A DNA stretch of 64,000 nt from Candidatus Eiseniibacteriota bacterium. GTDB taxonomy: Bacteria > Eisenbacteria > RBG-16-71-46 > CAIMUX01 > WJJG01. A program made the position numbers and the translations under genes. The DNA is taken from the NCBI GenBank assembly GCA_023129715.1, contig JAGMBO010000045.1, positions 1 through 64,000 of the forward strand, given 5' to 3'. A model generated the notes under the pieces. The model worked only from the letters and a program-made list of their open reading frames with translations, was not told the DNA's origin and did no database searches. This document shows positions 1 through 8,985 of the stretch, in pieces; the stretch's first letter is position 1; each line of letters begins with the position of its first letter.

Positions 1-62
1 CCTCCGAAGGCTTTGCCGACAGATTTACAGTCTGTTCCCTTTGACCGCTCGGGAACCCCGCC
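1..62 (-). tRNA. tRNA-Tyr (GTA), 3' end cut off by the window edge
   Basis: Read on the minus strand, the sequence starts with acceptor strand GGCGGGG at position 62. The D-arm and then the anticodon stem-loop with CTGTAAATC follow, so the anticodon is GTA (Tyr). The long variable arm typical of class II tRNA-Tyr comes next. The T-arm and 3' acceptor strand lie beyond position 1. It is 108 bases downstream of tRNA-Thr and probably co-transcribed with it. In many bacteria this Thr-Tyr pair precedes tRNA-Gly, tRNA-Thr and a tuf gene, so the same may lie left of the window (inference). Confidence 0.95.
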
Positions 63-170
63 ACACCAGCCTTTGTGCGTACCGCCAGCCGGCACGCTTC
101 CGCAACGCGGGCAGTACGGGCCGGGCGCAGCCCGGCTACGACCCATCTGCCATGACGAACGGCAGAGCGA

Positions 171-242
171 AGCTGGCGAAGGGAGTCGAACCCCCGACCT
201 GCTGATTACAAATCAGCTGCTCTACCACTGAGCTACGCCAGC
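171..242 (-). tRNA. tRNA-Thr (TGT)
   Basis: The minus-strand sequence folds as a complete tRNA. Acceptor GCTGGCG pairs with CGCCAGC, the D-arm is followed by anticodon loop GATTTGTAATC (anticodon TGT, Thr), and the T-loop is GGTTCGACTCC. The discriminator base is T and no CCA is encoded. It is the first gene after the promoter at 380-408 and probably forms an operon with the tRNA-Tyr gene downstream. Confidence 0.95.
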
Positions 243-379
243 CCAGGAATGCTTGGGCGCCGAGTTCGTTCAGAGACACTAGCGCCCCCACCCCTAGCTA
301 CCGGGATCTTCTGGACCTGCCCCAGCGGGAGAGATCTGACCGGCGGCGTAGCTCGACCGGTCGAACTCCGAAGCAACGT

Positions 380-408
380 ATGGTACGTATCCTGCAGGTG
401 ATCGTCAA
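380..408 (-). promoter_or_regulatory. Predicted sigma-70 type promoter of the tRNA operon
   Basis: On the minus strand there is a -35 box TTGACG (408-403), a 17-base spacer and a -10 box TACCAT (385-380). A run of seven or more A residues (about 413-420 on the complement) lies just upstream and resembles an UP element of stable-RNA promoters. The predicted start is near 373, which gives a leader of about 130 bases before tRNA-Thr. The rest of 243-532 shows no gene. Confidence 0.7.
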
Positions 409-532
409 GCCGCTTTTTTTGCTGCTCCCAGGGATCCGCCAGGGATCCGCGCAGGCGGGAATCAGGCCCCTGGCCGGCCGGAGACCGGCCTGCATCCCCG
501 CCCGGAATCCTCGGGAGCGTGGGATGAGACCT

Positions 533-1669
533 TTAGGAATCGCCGGGGGCCTCTTCCCAGGCCTTTCGCCCTGCACCTCGGGCCGGATAATGGTCCCGGG
601 GACGCATGCCGACCCGACAGACCCGCTCGAGCAGTTCGAGAAAGGTGATGCCCGCCGCCCTGGCCGCCTTGGGCACAAGGCTCGTCGTTGTAAGCCCAGG
701 TATTGTATTGAGTTCTAGGCACTGGGGCTCGTCCTGCGGCGCCTGGCGGAAGTCGATGCGCGCCATCCCACGGCACCCGAGCGCCACATAGAGTCGCCAG
801 GCATCATCTTTAAGGGTGCGCTCGACCTCCCGCGGCAGGGGCGCGGGGACCCGGTACTCCGTCTCGCCGGGGCCGTACTTGCGCTGGTAGTCGTAGAAAC
901 TCGTCTTCGGAATGATCTCCACGATGGGGAGCACCGTGCGATCGAGGATCGCGACGGTCAGCTCACATCCTGGGATGTACTTCTCCACAATGACTTCGGA
1001 CGCTCGGTCTCCCTGATCTCCCTGCGGCGCCGCTGCCAGCGCGAGGGCGGCGCTCCACTGCCGCGGTTCGGTGACGAGCGTGATCCCGACCGAGCTACCC
1101 TCGGCGTTCGGCTTGACGACGGCTGGAAGTCCCCCTACCGGGGTCTCCTCGAGGAGGGAGAGCGGCGCCTCGGCGCCCGGCGGGGGCACCGGGATCAGTG
1201 CCCAAGGTGGGGTCGCCACCCCCAGAGCCTGCATCAGCCTCTTGCTCAACGCTTTATCCATCGCGAGCGCGCTGGCGGCGGGCCCCGATCCGGTATAGGG
1301 GAATCTCACCGCCTCGAGCAGGGCCTGAGCGGTGCCGTTCTCGCCGACATCACCGTGCAGCGCCAGAAAGGCGACTTCGGCCTGCCCGCGCAGGCTGCTC
1401 GCCGCGGCGAGCAGCCGCAGCGCCCAGGCGCCCTCGGGCGGCGAGCCCCCTGGGGACGCTGAAAGAACGCCGGGAAGTGCTTCACTCACTTTGAGATCGG
1501 GGACCTCAAACCCCGGCGTGGAGTGCTCCGCCACGAAGCGCCCCTCGCCCAGCTCGTACGCAAGTACCTCGTGGCCACCTTCGATCAGCGCTTCGGCCAC
1601 GGCCCGGCCCGAGTCGAGCGAGACTTCCCGCTCGGAGGCCATGCCACCCATGATCACCCAGACCTTCAT
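533..1669 (-). CDS. ddl: D-alanine--D-alanine ligase
   Basis: This cytoplasmic ATP-grasp enzyme joins two D-alanines for peptidoglycan precursor synthesis. The N-terminal lobe carries the nucleotide-fold start VWVIMGGMASEREVSL and HGDVGENG (about residues 105-112). The ATP-grasp lobe has KPNAEGSSVG (about 186-195) and the C-terminal metal/phosphate site reads ECLELNTIPG-like (CLELNTIPGLTTTSLVPKAA), the diagnostic Ddl ending. At about 378 residues it resembles the longer DdlA class, with a roughly 30-residue low-complexity insertion rich in Pro, Gly and Ala near residues 65-95. The ATG at 1669 is preferred over an in-frame GTG at 1675 because AGAGAGG sits six bases upstream. It stands alone between the kinase gene and the tRNA promoter. 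Confidence 0.95.
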   Translation of the reverse strand: MKVWVIMGGMASEREVSLDSGRAVAEALIEGGHEVLAYELGEGRFVAEHSTPGFEVPDLKVSEALPGVLSASPGGSPPEGAWALRLLAAASSLRGQAEVAFLALHGDVGENGTAQALLEAVRFPYTGSGPAASALAMDKALSKRLMQALGVATPPWALIPVPPPGAEAPLSLLEETPVGGLPAVVKPNAEGSSVGITLVTEPRQWSAALALAAAPQGDQGDRASEVIVEKYIPGCELTVAILDRTVLPIVEIIPKTSFYDYQRKYGPGETEYRVPAPLPREVERTLKDDAWRLYVALGCRGMARIDFRQAPQDEPQCLELNTIPGLTTTSLVPKAARAAGITFLELLERVCRVGMRPRDHYPARGAGRKAWEEAPGDS

Positions 1670-1750
1670 CGTCACCCTCTCTGCGCCGCCGCTCGGGCAG
1701 GAAACGACGGCATTCTATCCGGAGGCTGCTAAGGGGGCGAGCATGATTCC

Positions 1751-4486
1751 CTATGGATGCTGCGGCTCGTACCTGCTGAGCAGGCGCTCGAGTCGCGGAT
1801 CATCCCGCAGGGGCCCGATCTCAGGATCCACGCGGACGCGGGCCACCGAGACCGGCCCCGGGTTGGAGAGCAGCGTCTCGAGCTCGGCGAGGGCCTCGTC
1901 GAACTCACCGACCACAACCAGCACGCGGACGAGATCCCACTGCCGATCTGCGACCCGGAAGGCATCGGAGGCCGCCAACTCCTGCGCGCGGTGCATTGCC
2001 GAGAGGGCTTCTTTCTTGTGCCCCAGGAGGGCCAGCGTGAACCCACGAGTTGCGAGCAACCGGTGATCATCGATCAACTCGGTCTCCAACGAATCGAGCA
2101 CCTCGAGCGCCTGCCTTAACAAGGCACGGGCCTCCTCGACTTGGCCCAGCCAGAGGCGCGCCTTGCCTTCCAGGAGGGCCCTTGGGGCAACCAACTCCTG
2201 CTGCATGATCCCCTCCCGCGGAAGGGGCGTCAGTGTCTCGATGGCCGCCTCATAGTTCCCTGCGATCGACTCGATGTAGTACATGATCAAGATGCTCCAG
2301 GCTTCCCCCCTCCGGGCCCCCGGTGCGCAGACCTGCCGCAGCCGTTCTGTTTCCCCATGCCACAGGAAGTGATTGAAGGCAGCGTAGAACCCCGCACCCA
2401 CATTATTCGGGCTGATCGTCAGGGCGCGACCGCTCCACCGCTCCGCCCGGGGATAGTCGCGCAGCGCCGTGTGGGAGAGGCCGATCTGGGCCGCTAGATC
2501 GGCGTCCCGGGGGTCGAGGTCGAACGCCTGCTCGAGGCTCCCGACCGACTCCCGCCAAAGCCCCTGCCGGCGCCAAATGTAGCCGATCGCACTAAGCAGG
2601 CGGGGCTCGTTCGGCATCTGCCTCGCGGCAACGGCGAACTCATCGAGGGCCCGGTCATAATCGAGATGGCAGTTGTAGAAGTAGTAGCCGAGTTCGAGAT
2701 GCGCCTCGGGATTCTCGGGCTGTAAGTCCAGCGCCTTCTCGACGGCCGCGCGGGCCTGCTCCTTGCGTGCTTCCGTCTTCTCATGGCCATTGAAGTAGAG
2801 ATACCGACTCGCCTTGGCAATGCCGAGGTGGGCGTCGACAAAGGCCGAATCCAGCGCGACCGCCCGCTCGAACATCGCGATGGCGTCGTGACACTCCGCA
2901 GGTTCGACGCCGACGTTAGATCCGACGTCGACGTTGAACACATCGAGTCCCCGCAGGTAGGCTTGGTAGGCGACGAGGTTCTCAGTCGGCCGCGCCTCGA
3001 CCGCCCTCCGCTCCGGTCCGAGCAGGACGACATCGAGCTGCCGGATCGTCTCAGCAGCGATCTCCGACTGCACGGCAAAGACATCCTCGAGCAGCCGGTC
3101 GTAGCTTTGCGCCCAGAGATGGGTATCGTCTGCCACACGAATCAGTTGCGGGGTCACCCGGACGCGGCTGGCGCCCCCCGAGGCCCGGTTCCACCGGACG
3201 GTCCCCTCGAGGACGAAATCGACGCCCAAGTCCTCCCCGACGCGGCTGATCGACTTCCCGGTGCGGTCGTAGCCAACGGCGCTCGTCCGCGAGATGACGC
3301 CCAGGCCGCTCGCCATCGCGAGGCGGCTCGTGATCTCCTCGGTCATCCCGGCGGCGAAGTAGGCATCTTCGGGCGCCCCCAGGTTCTCGAAGGGCAACAC
3401 GACGATCTTCTTCAGATCAGCGATTTGCCGCGCCGGCGCAGCCGCAGCCCCGGGGCGCCCGCCCTCGGTGGCAGTCACCCGGTCATCGGGGGAGGCTTCC
3501 CTGGTGGATGCCCGGTCGCGCGGCCAGAACTGCCATGCGAGGACCGCCACCACGGCAACCACAGCCGCAGCGGCAGCCCAGGGTCGCCACTTGGTCTTCC
3601 GCGGCGCGCGCGAGGAGCGCTCACCGACCGGGCGGGGCTGTTCGCCAGCGCGGGAAGCAATCGGCAGGGTCGCATCATCCAACCTGAGGCAACTCAGATC
3701 TGCGAGGAGATCGTCGGCGTGCTGGTAACGGAGCGCCCGATCTTTCTGCAGGCACTTGGCGGCGATGCGTTCGAGCTCAAGAGGAACGTCGCTGCGCAGC
3801 GCGGTCAGTGGTCGCGGAGCATCGCTGAGGATCGAATGGATCGTCGCCGTCTCGTGATCCGCCCGGAAGGGCAGCCGACCGCTGATCATCTCGTAGAGCA
3901 CGACCCCGAAAGACCAAATGTCGGTGCGCGGATCGACCTCATCGCCACGGGCCTGCTCGGGCGACATGTAGGCGGCGGTTCCGATCGTTGTGCCGGTGCG
4001 GGTCAGATGCACCGCCGCGCCGGACTTGGCCAGCCCGAAGTCCATGACCTTCGCCTGCCCCTTGGAGGTCAGCATCACGTTGGCGGGCTTGATGTCCCGG
4101 TGAATGATGCCCGCCTCGTGGGCCTCCTGGAGTCCCGAGAGAATCTGGGTGGCGATGATAATCGCCTCATCGAGCGCGAGCGGCCCCGAACGGATCCGCG
4201 CCTTCAGACTCGGTCCGTCAACGAGTTCCATGGCCATGAAGGGCCGGCCTTCGGCCTCGTCGATCTCGTAGACGGTGCAGATGTGGGGATGATTTAGGGC
4301 GGCGGCGGCGCGGGCTTCATGCAGGAAGCGGGACTTCTCGTCTTCGCCGCCCAGGATTCGTGGCGAGAGAAACTTCAGGGCAACTTCGCGGTGAAGGCGG
4401 GTATCCTCGGCCCGGTAGACGACGCCCATCCCACCCTCGCCGAGTTTCTCGATGACTCGATAATGGGAGATGCGCTTGCCGAGCAT
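1751..4486 (-). CDS. Transmembrane serine/threonine protein kinase with TolB-like and TPR region
   Basis: A Hanks-type kinase domain occupies about residues 8-275, with glycine loop GEGGMGVVYRAED, catalytic loop HRDIKPAN (about 129-136) and DFGLAKS (149-155). One membrane helix follows a basic stretch near residues 300-320. The outer part starts with a TolB/FlgO-like nucleotide-response domain (IVVLPFENLG to THLWAQSYDR, about 360-480) and continues with TPR-type helical repeats to the end. The layout (kinase, membrane helix, adenylate-cyclase-like TolB domain, TPRs) is common in Acidobacteria, Gemmatimonadetes and FCB candidate phyla and usually treated as a signalling receptor; ligand and substrate are unknown. 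The start at 4486 is supported by GGAGAA eight bases upstream. A tandem repeat lies upstream (4557-4641). Confidence 0.92.
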   Translation of the reverse strand: MLGKRISHYRVIEKLGEGGMGVVYRAEDTRLHREVALKFLSPRILGGEDEKSRFLHEARAAAALNHPHICTVYEIDEAEGRPFMAMELVDGPSLKARIRSGPLALDEAIIIATQILSGLQEAHEAGIIHRDIKPANVMLTSKGQAKVMDFGLAKSGAAVHLTRTGTTIGTAAYMSPEQARGDEVDPRTDIWSFGVVLYEMISGRLPFRADHETATIHSILSDAPRPLTALRSDVPLELERIAAKCLQKDRALRYQHADDLLADLSCLRLDDATLPIASRAGEQPRPVGERSSRAPRKTKWRPWAAAAAVVAVVAVLAWQFWPRDRASTREASPDDRVTATEGGRPGAAAAPARQIADLKKIVVLPFENLGAPEDAYFAAGMTEEITSRLAMASGLGVISRTSAVGYDRTGKSISRVGEDLGVDFVLEGTVRWNRASGGASRVRVTPQLIRVADDTHLWAQSYDRLLEDVFAVQSEIAAETIRQLDVVLLGPERRAVEARPTENLVAYQAYLRGLDVFNVDVGSNVGVEPAECHDAIAMFERAVALDSAFVDAHLGIAKASRYLYFNGHEKTEARKEQARAAVEKALDLQPENPEAHLELGYYFYNCHLDYDRALDEFAVAARQMPNEPRLLSAIGYIWRRQGLWRESVGSLEQAFDLDPRDADLAAQIGLSHTALRDYPRAERWSGRALTISPNNVGAGFYAAFNHFLWHGETERLRQVCAPGARRGEAWSILIMYYIESIAGNYEAAIETLTPLPREGIMQQELVAPRALLEGKARLWLGQVEEARALLRQALEVLDSLETELIDDHRLLATRGFTLALLGHKKEALSAMHRAQELAASDAFRVADRQWDLVRVLVVVGEFDEALAELETLLSNPGPVSVARVRVDPEIGPLRDDPRLERLLSRYEPQHP

Positions 4487-4556
4487 GACACGTTCTCCGA
4501 GCAGAAAAGATCAGCCGCTCGAGATCGATCCTGAATGATCTGCCTGCCCGTTGCAA

Positions 4557-4641
4557 GGCATGCTCGGGGAACTGGCATGCTCGGGGAGCTCTGAGGTAGG
4601 CACAAGACATGCTCGCGGAACTCCGGGGTAGGCACGCGGAG
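4557..4641. repeat. 17-bp tandem repeat upstream of the kinase gene
   Basis: Five consecutive 17-base segments follow the pattern A-A-B-A-B. Unit A is GGCATGCTCGGGGAACT with variants at 4557, 4574 and 4608. Unit B is about CTGAGGTAGGCACAAGA at 4591, with a variant at 4625. The array is 71-155 bases upstream of the kinase start and in the gap after the PHP gene. The core GGCATGCTCG recurs in the array upstream of hslO. Confidence 0.85.
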
Positions 4642-4686
4642 CCCGAGGCGCGCCCGCTAGGCCGGCGACCGGGGCTCTTCTCCCGA

Positions 4687-5670
4687 TCAGGCGTAGCCGC
4701 TGGACCCGAGTCGCCTCACCATGCGCCGCTGCCGGCGGAGAAAGATGTGCGCCGGCCCCCGGGCGATGACCTTGAGGAAGCGGCCCAGTCCGCGGCGAGC
4801 ACGGGCGCTCTGCAAGAGCCCGGAGGAGGTCAGGATCCGCTGGGCGATCCGATATGGCCGCGCCAGCTCCAGACCGATCGACTCGCGCAGTTCCTTGGCC
4901 GGCGTCCCCCGCAGGGCGAGATCGATCGTCTCGCGAATCTCACCCAGGAAGTCCTGAAGCACGAAGTGGCTGGCAGTGACGCGTACATGCCCTGCCATGA
5001 TGTTCCTCAGGTAGGCCTCGGGGGTCTCTCCCGGCGCCAGCGTATACGCCTTCCCGACTTGGCCGGTGTGCGTGTCCGAGGCGGCGACGAATGGCTTGCG
5101 ATACTTGCGCGCCAACCTGGCGGTGCGGTGGTTGAGTTCGCGGATGCGCCCGGCGTTGAGCTCGACGACGGGGATCAGGCGCACGAGCCGCTCGATGGCA
5201 TCGAGATTCGGCCGCTCCCCATGCTCGAACCAGAAGGGATGGTTGTAGGCGCAGAACAGCCCCTTGCGGCGGCAATAGGCGACGAAACGACCGATCGACC
5301 GGCGGCGCGTCATCAGGGCATCCAGATGACGGCGCTCGAGCCCAAGAACATTGATGTGGATCGTATGTCCGATCGAGGGGTCGAGTACCTTCAGCTCGAC
5401 ACCGGTGATCACCGGGATCGGCCAGTGGTCCCCGAACTCCTCGCGCAGATCCCGCCGCAGGACCTCCACGCCGTCGATCGTGTCGTGATCGGTCAACGCG
5501 AAGAAGTCCATGCCCTCCTCGACTGCACGCCGGTAGAGAGCCCGCGGAGAGAAGATGGCGAGATTGGGAACGTCGGGTGAGAAATTGGAGTGCACGTGAA
5601 GATCGGCCTTCCGCAGCCGCGAGCCCGCCTGGATCCCGGTACGTGTGTCCGACCGATGCTGACTGCTCAT
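4687..5670 (-). CDS. PHP-domain metal-dependent phosphoesterase
   Basis: This is a 327-residue polymerase-and-histidinol-phosphatase (PHP) family protein. Metal-binding motif I is DLHVHSNFSPD (23-33) and motif II is ALTDHDTIDG (58-67). Later His/Asp motifs include NHPFWFEHG and ASDTHT. Members act as phosphoesterases on small phosphates or nucleotides in the cytoplasm, and the substrate here cannot be read from sequence. The C-terminal 80 or so residues are basic and outside the catalytic fold. The ATG at 5670 is chosen because GGAGAAGGGA precedes it; an upstream in-frame ATG at 5712 has no such site. It is downstream of and co-directional with the metal efflux operon, with a 188-base gap. 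Confidence 0.88.
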   Translation of the reverse strand: MSSQHRSDTRTGIQAGSRLRKADLHVHSNFSPDVPNLAIFSPRALYRRAVEEGMDFFALTDHDTIDGVEVLRRDLREEFGDHWPIPVITGVELKVLDPSIGHTIHINVLGLERRHLDALMTRRRSIGRFVAYCRRKGLFCAYNHPFWFEHGERPNLDAIERLVRLIPVVELNAGRIRELNHRTARLARKYRKPFVAASDTHTGQVGKAYTLAPGETPEAYLRNIMAGHVRVTASHFVLQDFLGEIRETIDLALRGTPAKELRESIGLELARPYRIAQRILTSSGLLQSARARRGLGRFLKVIARGPAHIFLRRQRRMVRRLGSSGYA

Positions 5671-5858
5671 TCCCTTCTCCAGAGTTGCTGCAGAGTTGCC
5701 GCGACCAGACACGGATCCCGGGGGTCCGACCCGCGCTCGTGCAAGCCGGTCATTCCGGCAGTCATTCCTCAGACCTGTATCAGGAACCGGCGTCTGCCAC
5801 GCCTTGGGCCTGTATCAACAATAGGCATCATGTGGGCTCGGAGTTCCAACTTTTCCCC

Positions 5859-8800
5859 TCAGCTCGCTACTTCCCCGCCCCCTTCCTGCGGCGGCCGCAC
5901 CCAGTAGTAGATGGTCGGTAAGACTAGCAGAGTCAGCATCGTGGCGGTCAGCAATCCCCCAATGACGACCACCGCCAGGGGGCGCTGGATCTCCGCCCCG
6001 CTGCCGGTTGCATAGAGCATAGGCAGAAGCGCGAGAACCGTGGTCGCCGCCGTCATCAGCAGGGCCCGAAAGCGCAGCTCACATCCACTCAGAATGGCCT
6101 CCCGCAAGGGGATCCCGCGCCGCCGGAGCTGATCGACGAAGGTCACCAGGACAGTGCCGTTCTGGACCGCCGTGCCGAAGAGGGCGATGAACCCGATCGT
6201 GGCGGGCACATTGAGGTTGATCCCGAAGATCAGCATCGCCAGCAGGCCGCCGACCAGAGCGAAGGGCAGATTGACCAGCACGAGCCCGGCCGTGCGGATC
6301 GAGCCGAGCGCAGAGGCGAGCATCAGGAAGATGAGTAGAATCGAGAGGGGGACCACCAGCGAGAGCCGGCGCATCGCCCGCTGCTGGTTCTCGAAGGTCC
6401 CGCCATACTCGATCCAGTACCCTGGCGGCAGGCCGCTCGCGACCCCGGCCAAACGCTCCTGCACCTCGCCGACAAAGCCCCCCAGATCGCGCCCGCGGAT
6501 GTTGGCCTCGACCACTACCCGGCGCATGTTGTTCTCGCGGCTGATCTGCGCCGGCCCCTCGGTCCGCCGGATCGAGGCGATTTGCCCCAACGGAACGCGG
6601 GCACCGTCGGGGGCGGGAATCAGGATCTGCTCGATCGCCGCCATGCTGCTGCGCCGCTCCTCCGGGAAGCGCACGAGAACGCCGAAGTGCATCTGCTCTT
6701 CGATCATCTCGGTCGCCACCGTGCCCCCCAACGCGGTCTCGACGATCGTGTTGACGTCCTCGACATTGAGCTGATGACGAGCCATCGCCCGGCGGTCGGG
6801 GATGATCTCGAGCGAGCTGAAACCGGCCACCTGCTCGATGCTGACATCGGCGGCGCCGTCGATCCCGCGCAGGATGCCGGCGACCTCGTCGGCCTGTCGC
6901 TTGAGCACCTCGATGTCATAGCCGAAGATCTTCACGGCCAGGTCGCTCTTGATGCCCGAGATCAGCTCGTTGAGCCGCAGGGCAATCGGCTGGCTGAAGG
7001 CGAGGCGGGTGCCCGGAACCCGGGCGAGCCGCTCCTCGATCGCCGCGACCAACTCCGTCTTGCTGCGCCCGGTCTTCCACTCGGATCTCGGCGCCAGCAT
7101 GATCAACACGTCGGTCTGCTCGGGTCCCATCGGGTCCTCGGAGATCTCCGCCCGTCCGGTCTTGGAGACGACCGTCTCGACCTCCGGGAACGCGAGCACT
7201 TCCTTCTCCATGAAGGCGGCGCTGGCCACCGAACCATTCAACGCGGCATTCGGCAAGCGGACGACGTTGACGGCGATCGCCCCCTCGTCGAGCTGAGGCA
7301 GGAACTCCGTGCCGAGCTGCGTCGCCATCAGGAGCGTGGCCACCAGAATCAGTGCCGCCGCCCCCACGGTCACCCAATGGTGATCAAGCGCCTTGGCCAG
7401 CAGTCGCAGATAGTGCCCGCGAAGCCAGACGAGCGGCCGGGGTTCGGCCAACCGGCCACCGCGCAGCAGGTAGCTGAGGACGACCGGGACGATCGTCTGC
7501 GAGACGATCAGTGCGCCGATCATCGCGAAGATCATCGTCAGGGCCAGGGGTTTGAACATCTTGCCCTCCATACCCTCCAGGGTGAAGAGCGGCAGGAAGA
7601 CGAGAATGATGATCAGGATCGAGAAGACGACCGGGCGGGCGACCTCACGGACGGCATCCGCATACAGACCAATGTCGGGCCGACCGTGCGCCTCACGCAG
7701 CCGCCGGCTGACATTCTCGGTGACGACGATCGAGCCGTCGACCACCATGCCGATCGCGATCGCCAGCCCCCCGAGACTCATCAGATTGGCGGTCACCTCA
7801 CCAATCTCCATGAAGATAAAGGCTATCAAGGCGGTCAGCGGCAGACTTAGGGCGCAGACCAAGGCGGCGCGCAGGTTGCCGAGCACCAGGAAGAGCACGA
7901 GGATCACGAGGATGCCACCCTGCAGCAGTGCGTGTGAGACGGTGCGGATGACATCCGCAACCAGCTTGGTGCGGTCGTAGAAAACGTCGATCTCGACCCC
8001 CTCGGGCAGGGAGGCCTCAATCGCCGGCAGGGCCGCCTTGACGCGCTCGACGACCTCCTTGGAGTTCTCATCCTTGAGCATGATGACGGTGCCCGCCACC
8101 ACCTCCCCGCGGCCGTCCCGCGAGACCGCGCCCAGCCGGGTCATGTGCCCCTCGGTCACCTCGGCCACATCGGCGAGGTACACGGGAGTGCCGCCCTCCG
8201 AGAGCAGGACGACGTCGCGGACATCCTGCGGCGAAGCGAACAACCCCACGCTGCGGATGTTCTCTTGCTCCCAGTCCTTGATGATGAAACCGCCGCCGGC
8301 ATTGGCGTTGTTGGCGGAGAGCGCGGCGATAACGTCCTGTAAGGTGATGTCGTACTCGAGCAGCCGGGCGGGATCGACACGCACGTGGATCTGCTTGACC
8401 AATCCACCGAAGCTATTGATCTCGTTGACGCCGGGGATCATCCGCAGGCGCGGCGCAATCATCCAATCCTGGATCGTGCGCAGTTCGGTCAAGTCGTGCC
8501 GGTCGCTGTGCAACGTGTACTGGAAGACCTCACCTAGCCCGGTGCTGATCGGCCCCATCTCCGGATCGATACCGGGAGGCAGCTGTTCCCGGGCGAGCTG
8601 CAGGCGCTCGAAGACGAGTTGGCGGGCGAAGTAGATGTCGACATGATCCTCGAAGACGACGACCACTTGGGAGAGGCCCGTCCTCGACATCGAGCGCACC
8701 GAGCGCACATGCGGCAGCCCACCCATGACCGTTTCGATGGGGAAGGTGATCTGCTGTTCGACATCCAAGGGCCCCAGCCCCTCGGCCTCGGTCAGGATCA

Positions 8801-8939
8801 TGACCTGCTGGTTGCTGGCATCGGGGAACGCATCGATCGGAAGCCCGCGCCAGGCGAAGATCCCCAAGATGACGAGCAACCCACCGCCCACGAGAACCGG
8901 AGTGCGCTGCTGCAGGAAGAACTCGCTGATCTGCTTCAT
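5859..8939 (-). CDS. Heavy-metal efflux RND transporter, CusA/CzcA family
   Basis: This is the inner-membrane pump (1026 residues, standard for HME-RND) that drives metal ions out with proton influx, working with the adaptor and outer-membrane genes just upstream. It has the N-terminal helix followed by the porter-domain start IDAFPDASNQQ. The central TM4 segment carries the proton-relay type motif GMVVDGSIVVTENVSRR. A second half-repeat begins near residue 520 (LDHHWVTVGAAALIL). The TM4 motif is intermediate between CzcA (Zn/Co/Cd) and CusA (Cu/Ag) signatures, so metal specificity is uncertain. The start is supported by GGGAGAGAGAC before the ATG. It lies 46 bases after the adaptor gene. Confidence 0.95.
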   Translation of the reverse strand: MKQISEFFLQQRTPVLVGGGLLVILGIFAWRGLPIDAFPDASNQQVMILTEAEGLGPLDVEQQITFPIETVMGGLPHVRSVRSMSRTGLSQVVVVFEDHVDIYFARQLVFERLQLAREQLPPGIDPEMGPISTGLGEVFQYTLHSDRHDLTELRTIQDWMIAPRLRMIPGVNEINSFGGLVKQIHVRVDPARLLEYDITLQDVIAALSANNANAGGGFIIKDWEQENIRSVGLFASPQDVRDVVLLSEGGTPVYLADVAEVTEGHMTRLGAVSRDGRGEVVAGTVIMLKDENSKEVVERVKAALPAIEASLPEGVEIDVFYDRTKLVADVIRTVSHALLQGGILVILVLFLVLGNLRAALVCALSLPLTALIAFIFMEIGEVTANLMSLGGLAIAIGMVVDGSIVVTENVSRRLREAHGRPDIGLYADAVREVARPVVFSILIIILVFLPLFTLEGMEGKMFKPLALTMIFAMIGALIVSQTIVPVVLSYLLRGGRLAEPRPLVWLRGHYLRLLAKALDHHWVTVGAAALILVATLLMATQLGTEFLPQLDEGAIAVNVVRLPNAALNGSVASAAFMEKEVLAFPEVETVVSKTGRAEISEDPMGPEQTDVLIMLAPRSEWKTGRSKTELVAAIEERLARVPGTRLAFSQPIALRLNELISGIKSDLAVKIFGYDIEVLKRQADEVAGILRGIDGAADVSIEQVAGFSSLEIIPDRRAMARHQLNVEDVNTIVETALGGTVATEMIEEQMHFGVLVRFPEERRSSMAAIEQILIPAPDGARVPLGQIASIRRTEGPAQISRENNMRRVVVEANIRGRDLGGFVGEVQERLAGVASGLPPGYWIEYGGTFENQQRAMRRLSLVVPLSILLIFLMLASALGSIRTAGLVLVNLPFALVGGLLAMLIFGINLNVPATIGFIALFGTAVQNGTVLVTFVDQLRRRGIPLREAILSGCELRFRALLMTAATTVLALLPMLYATGSGAEIQRPLAVVVIGGLLTATMLTLLVLPTIYYWVRPPQEGGGEVAS

Positions 8940-8985
8940 GTCTCTCTCCCGGTGTGACCGGCTTCACGTATCCGGCTGACATCCC

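Noticed and set aside
2783-4297. Open frame of 504 codons antisense to the kinase gene
   Set aside because: The kinase reading has clear catalytic motifs; the antisense frame is a by-product of high GC and has no family.
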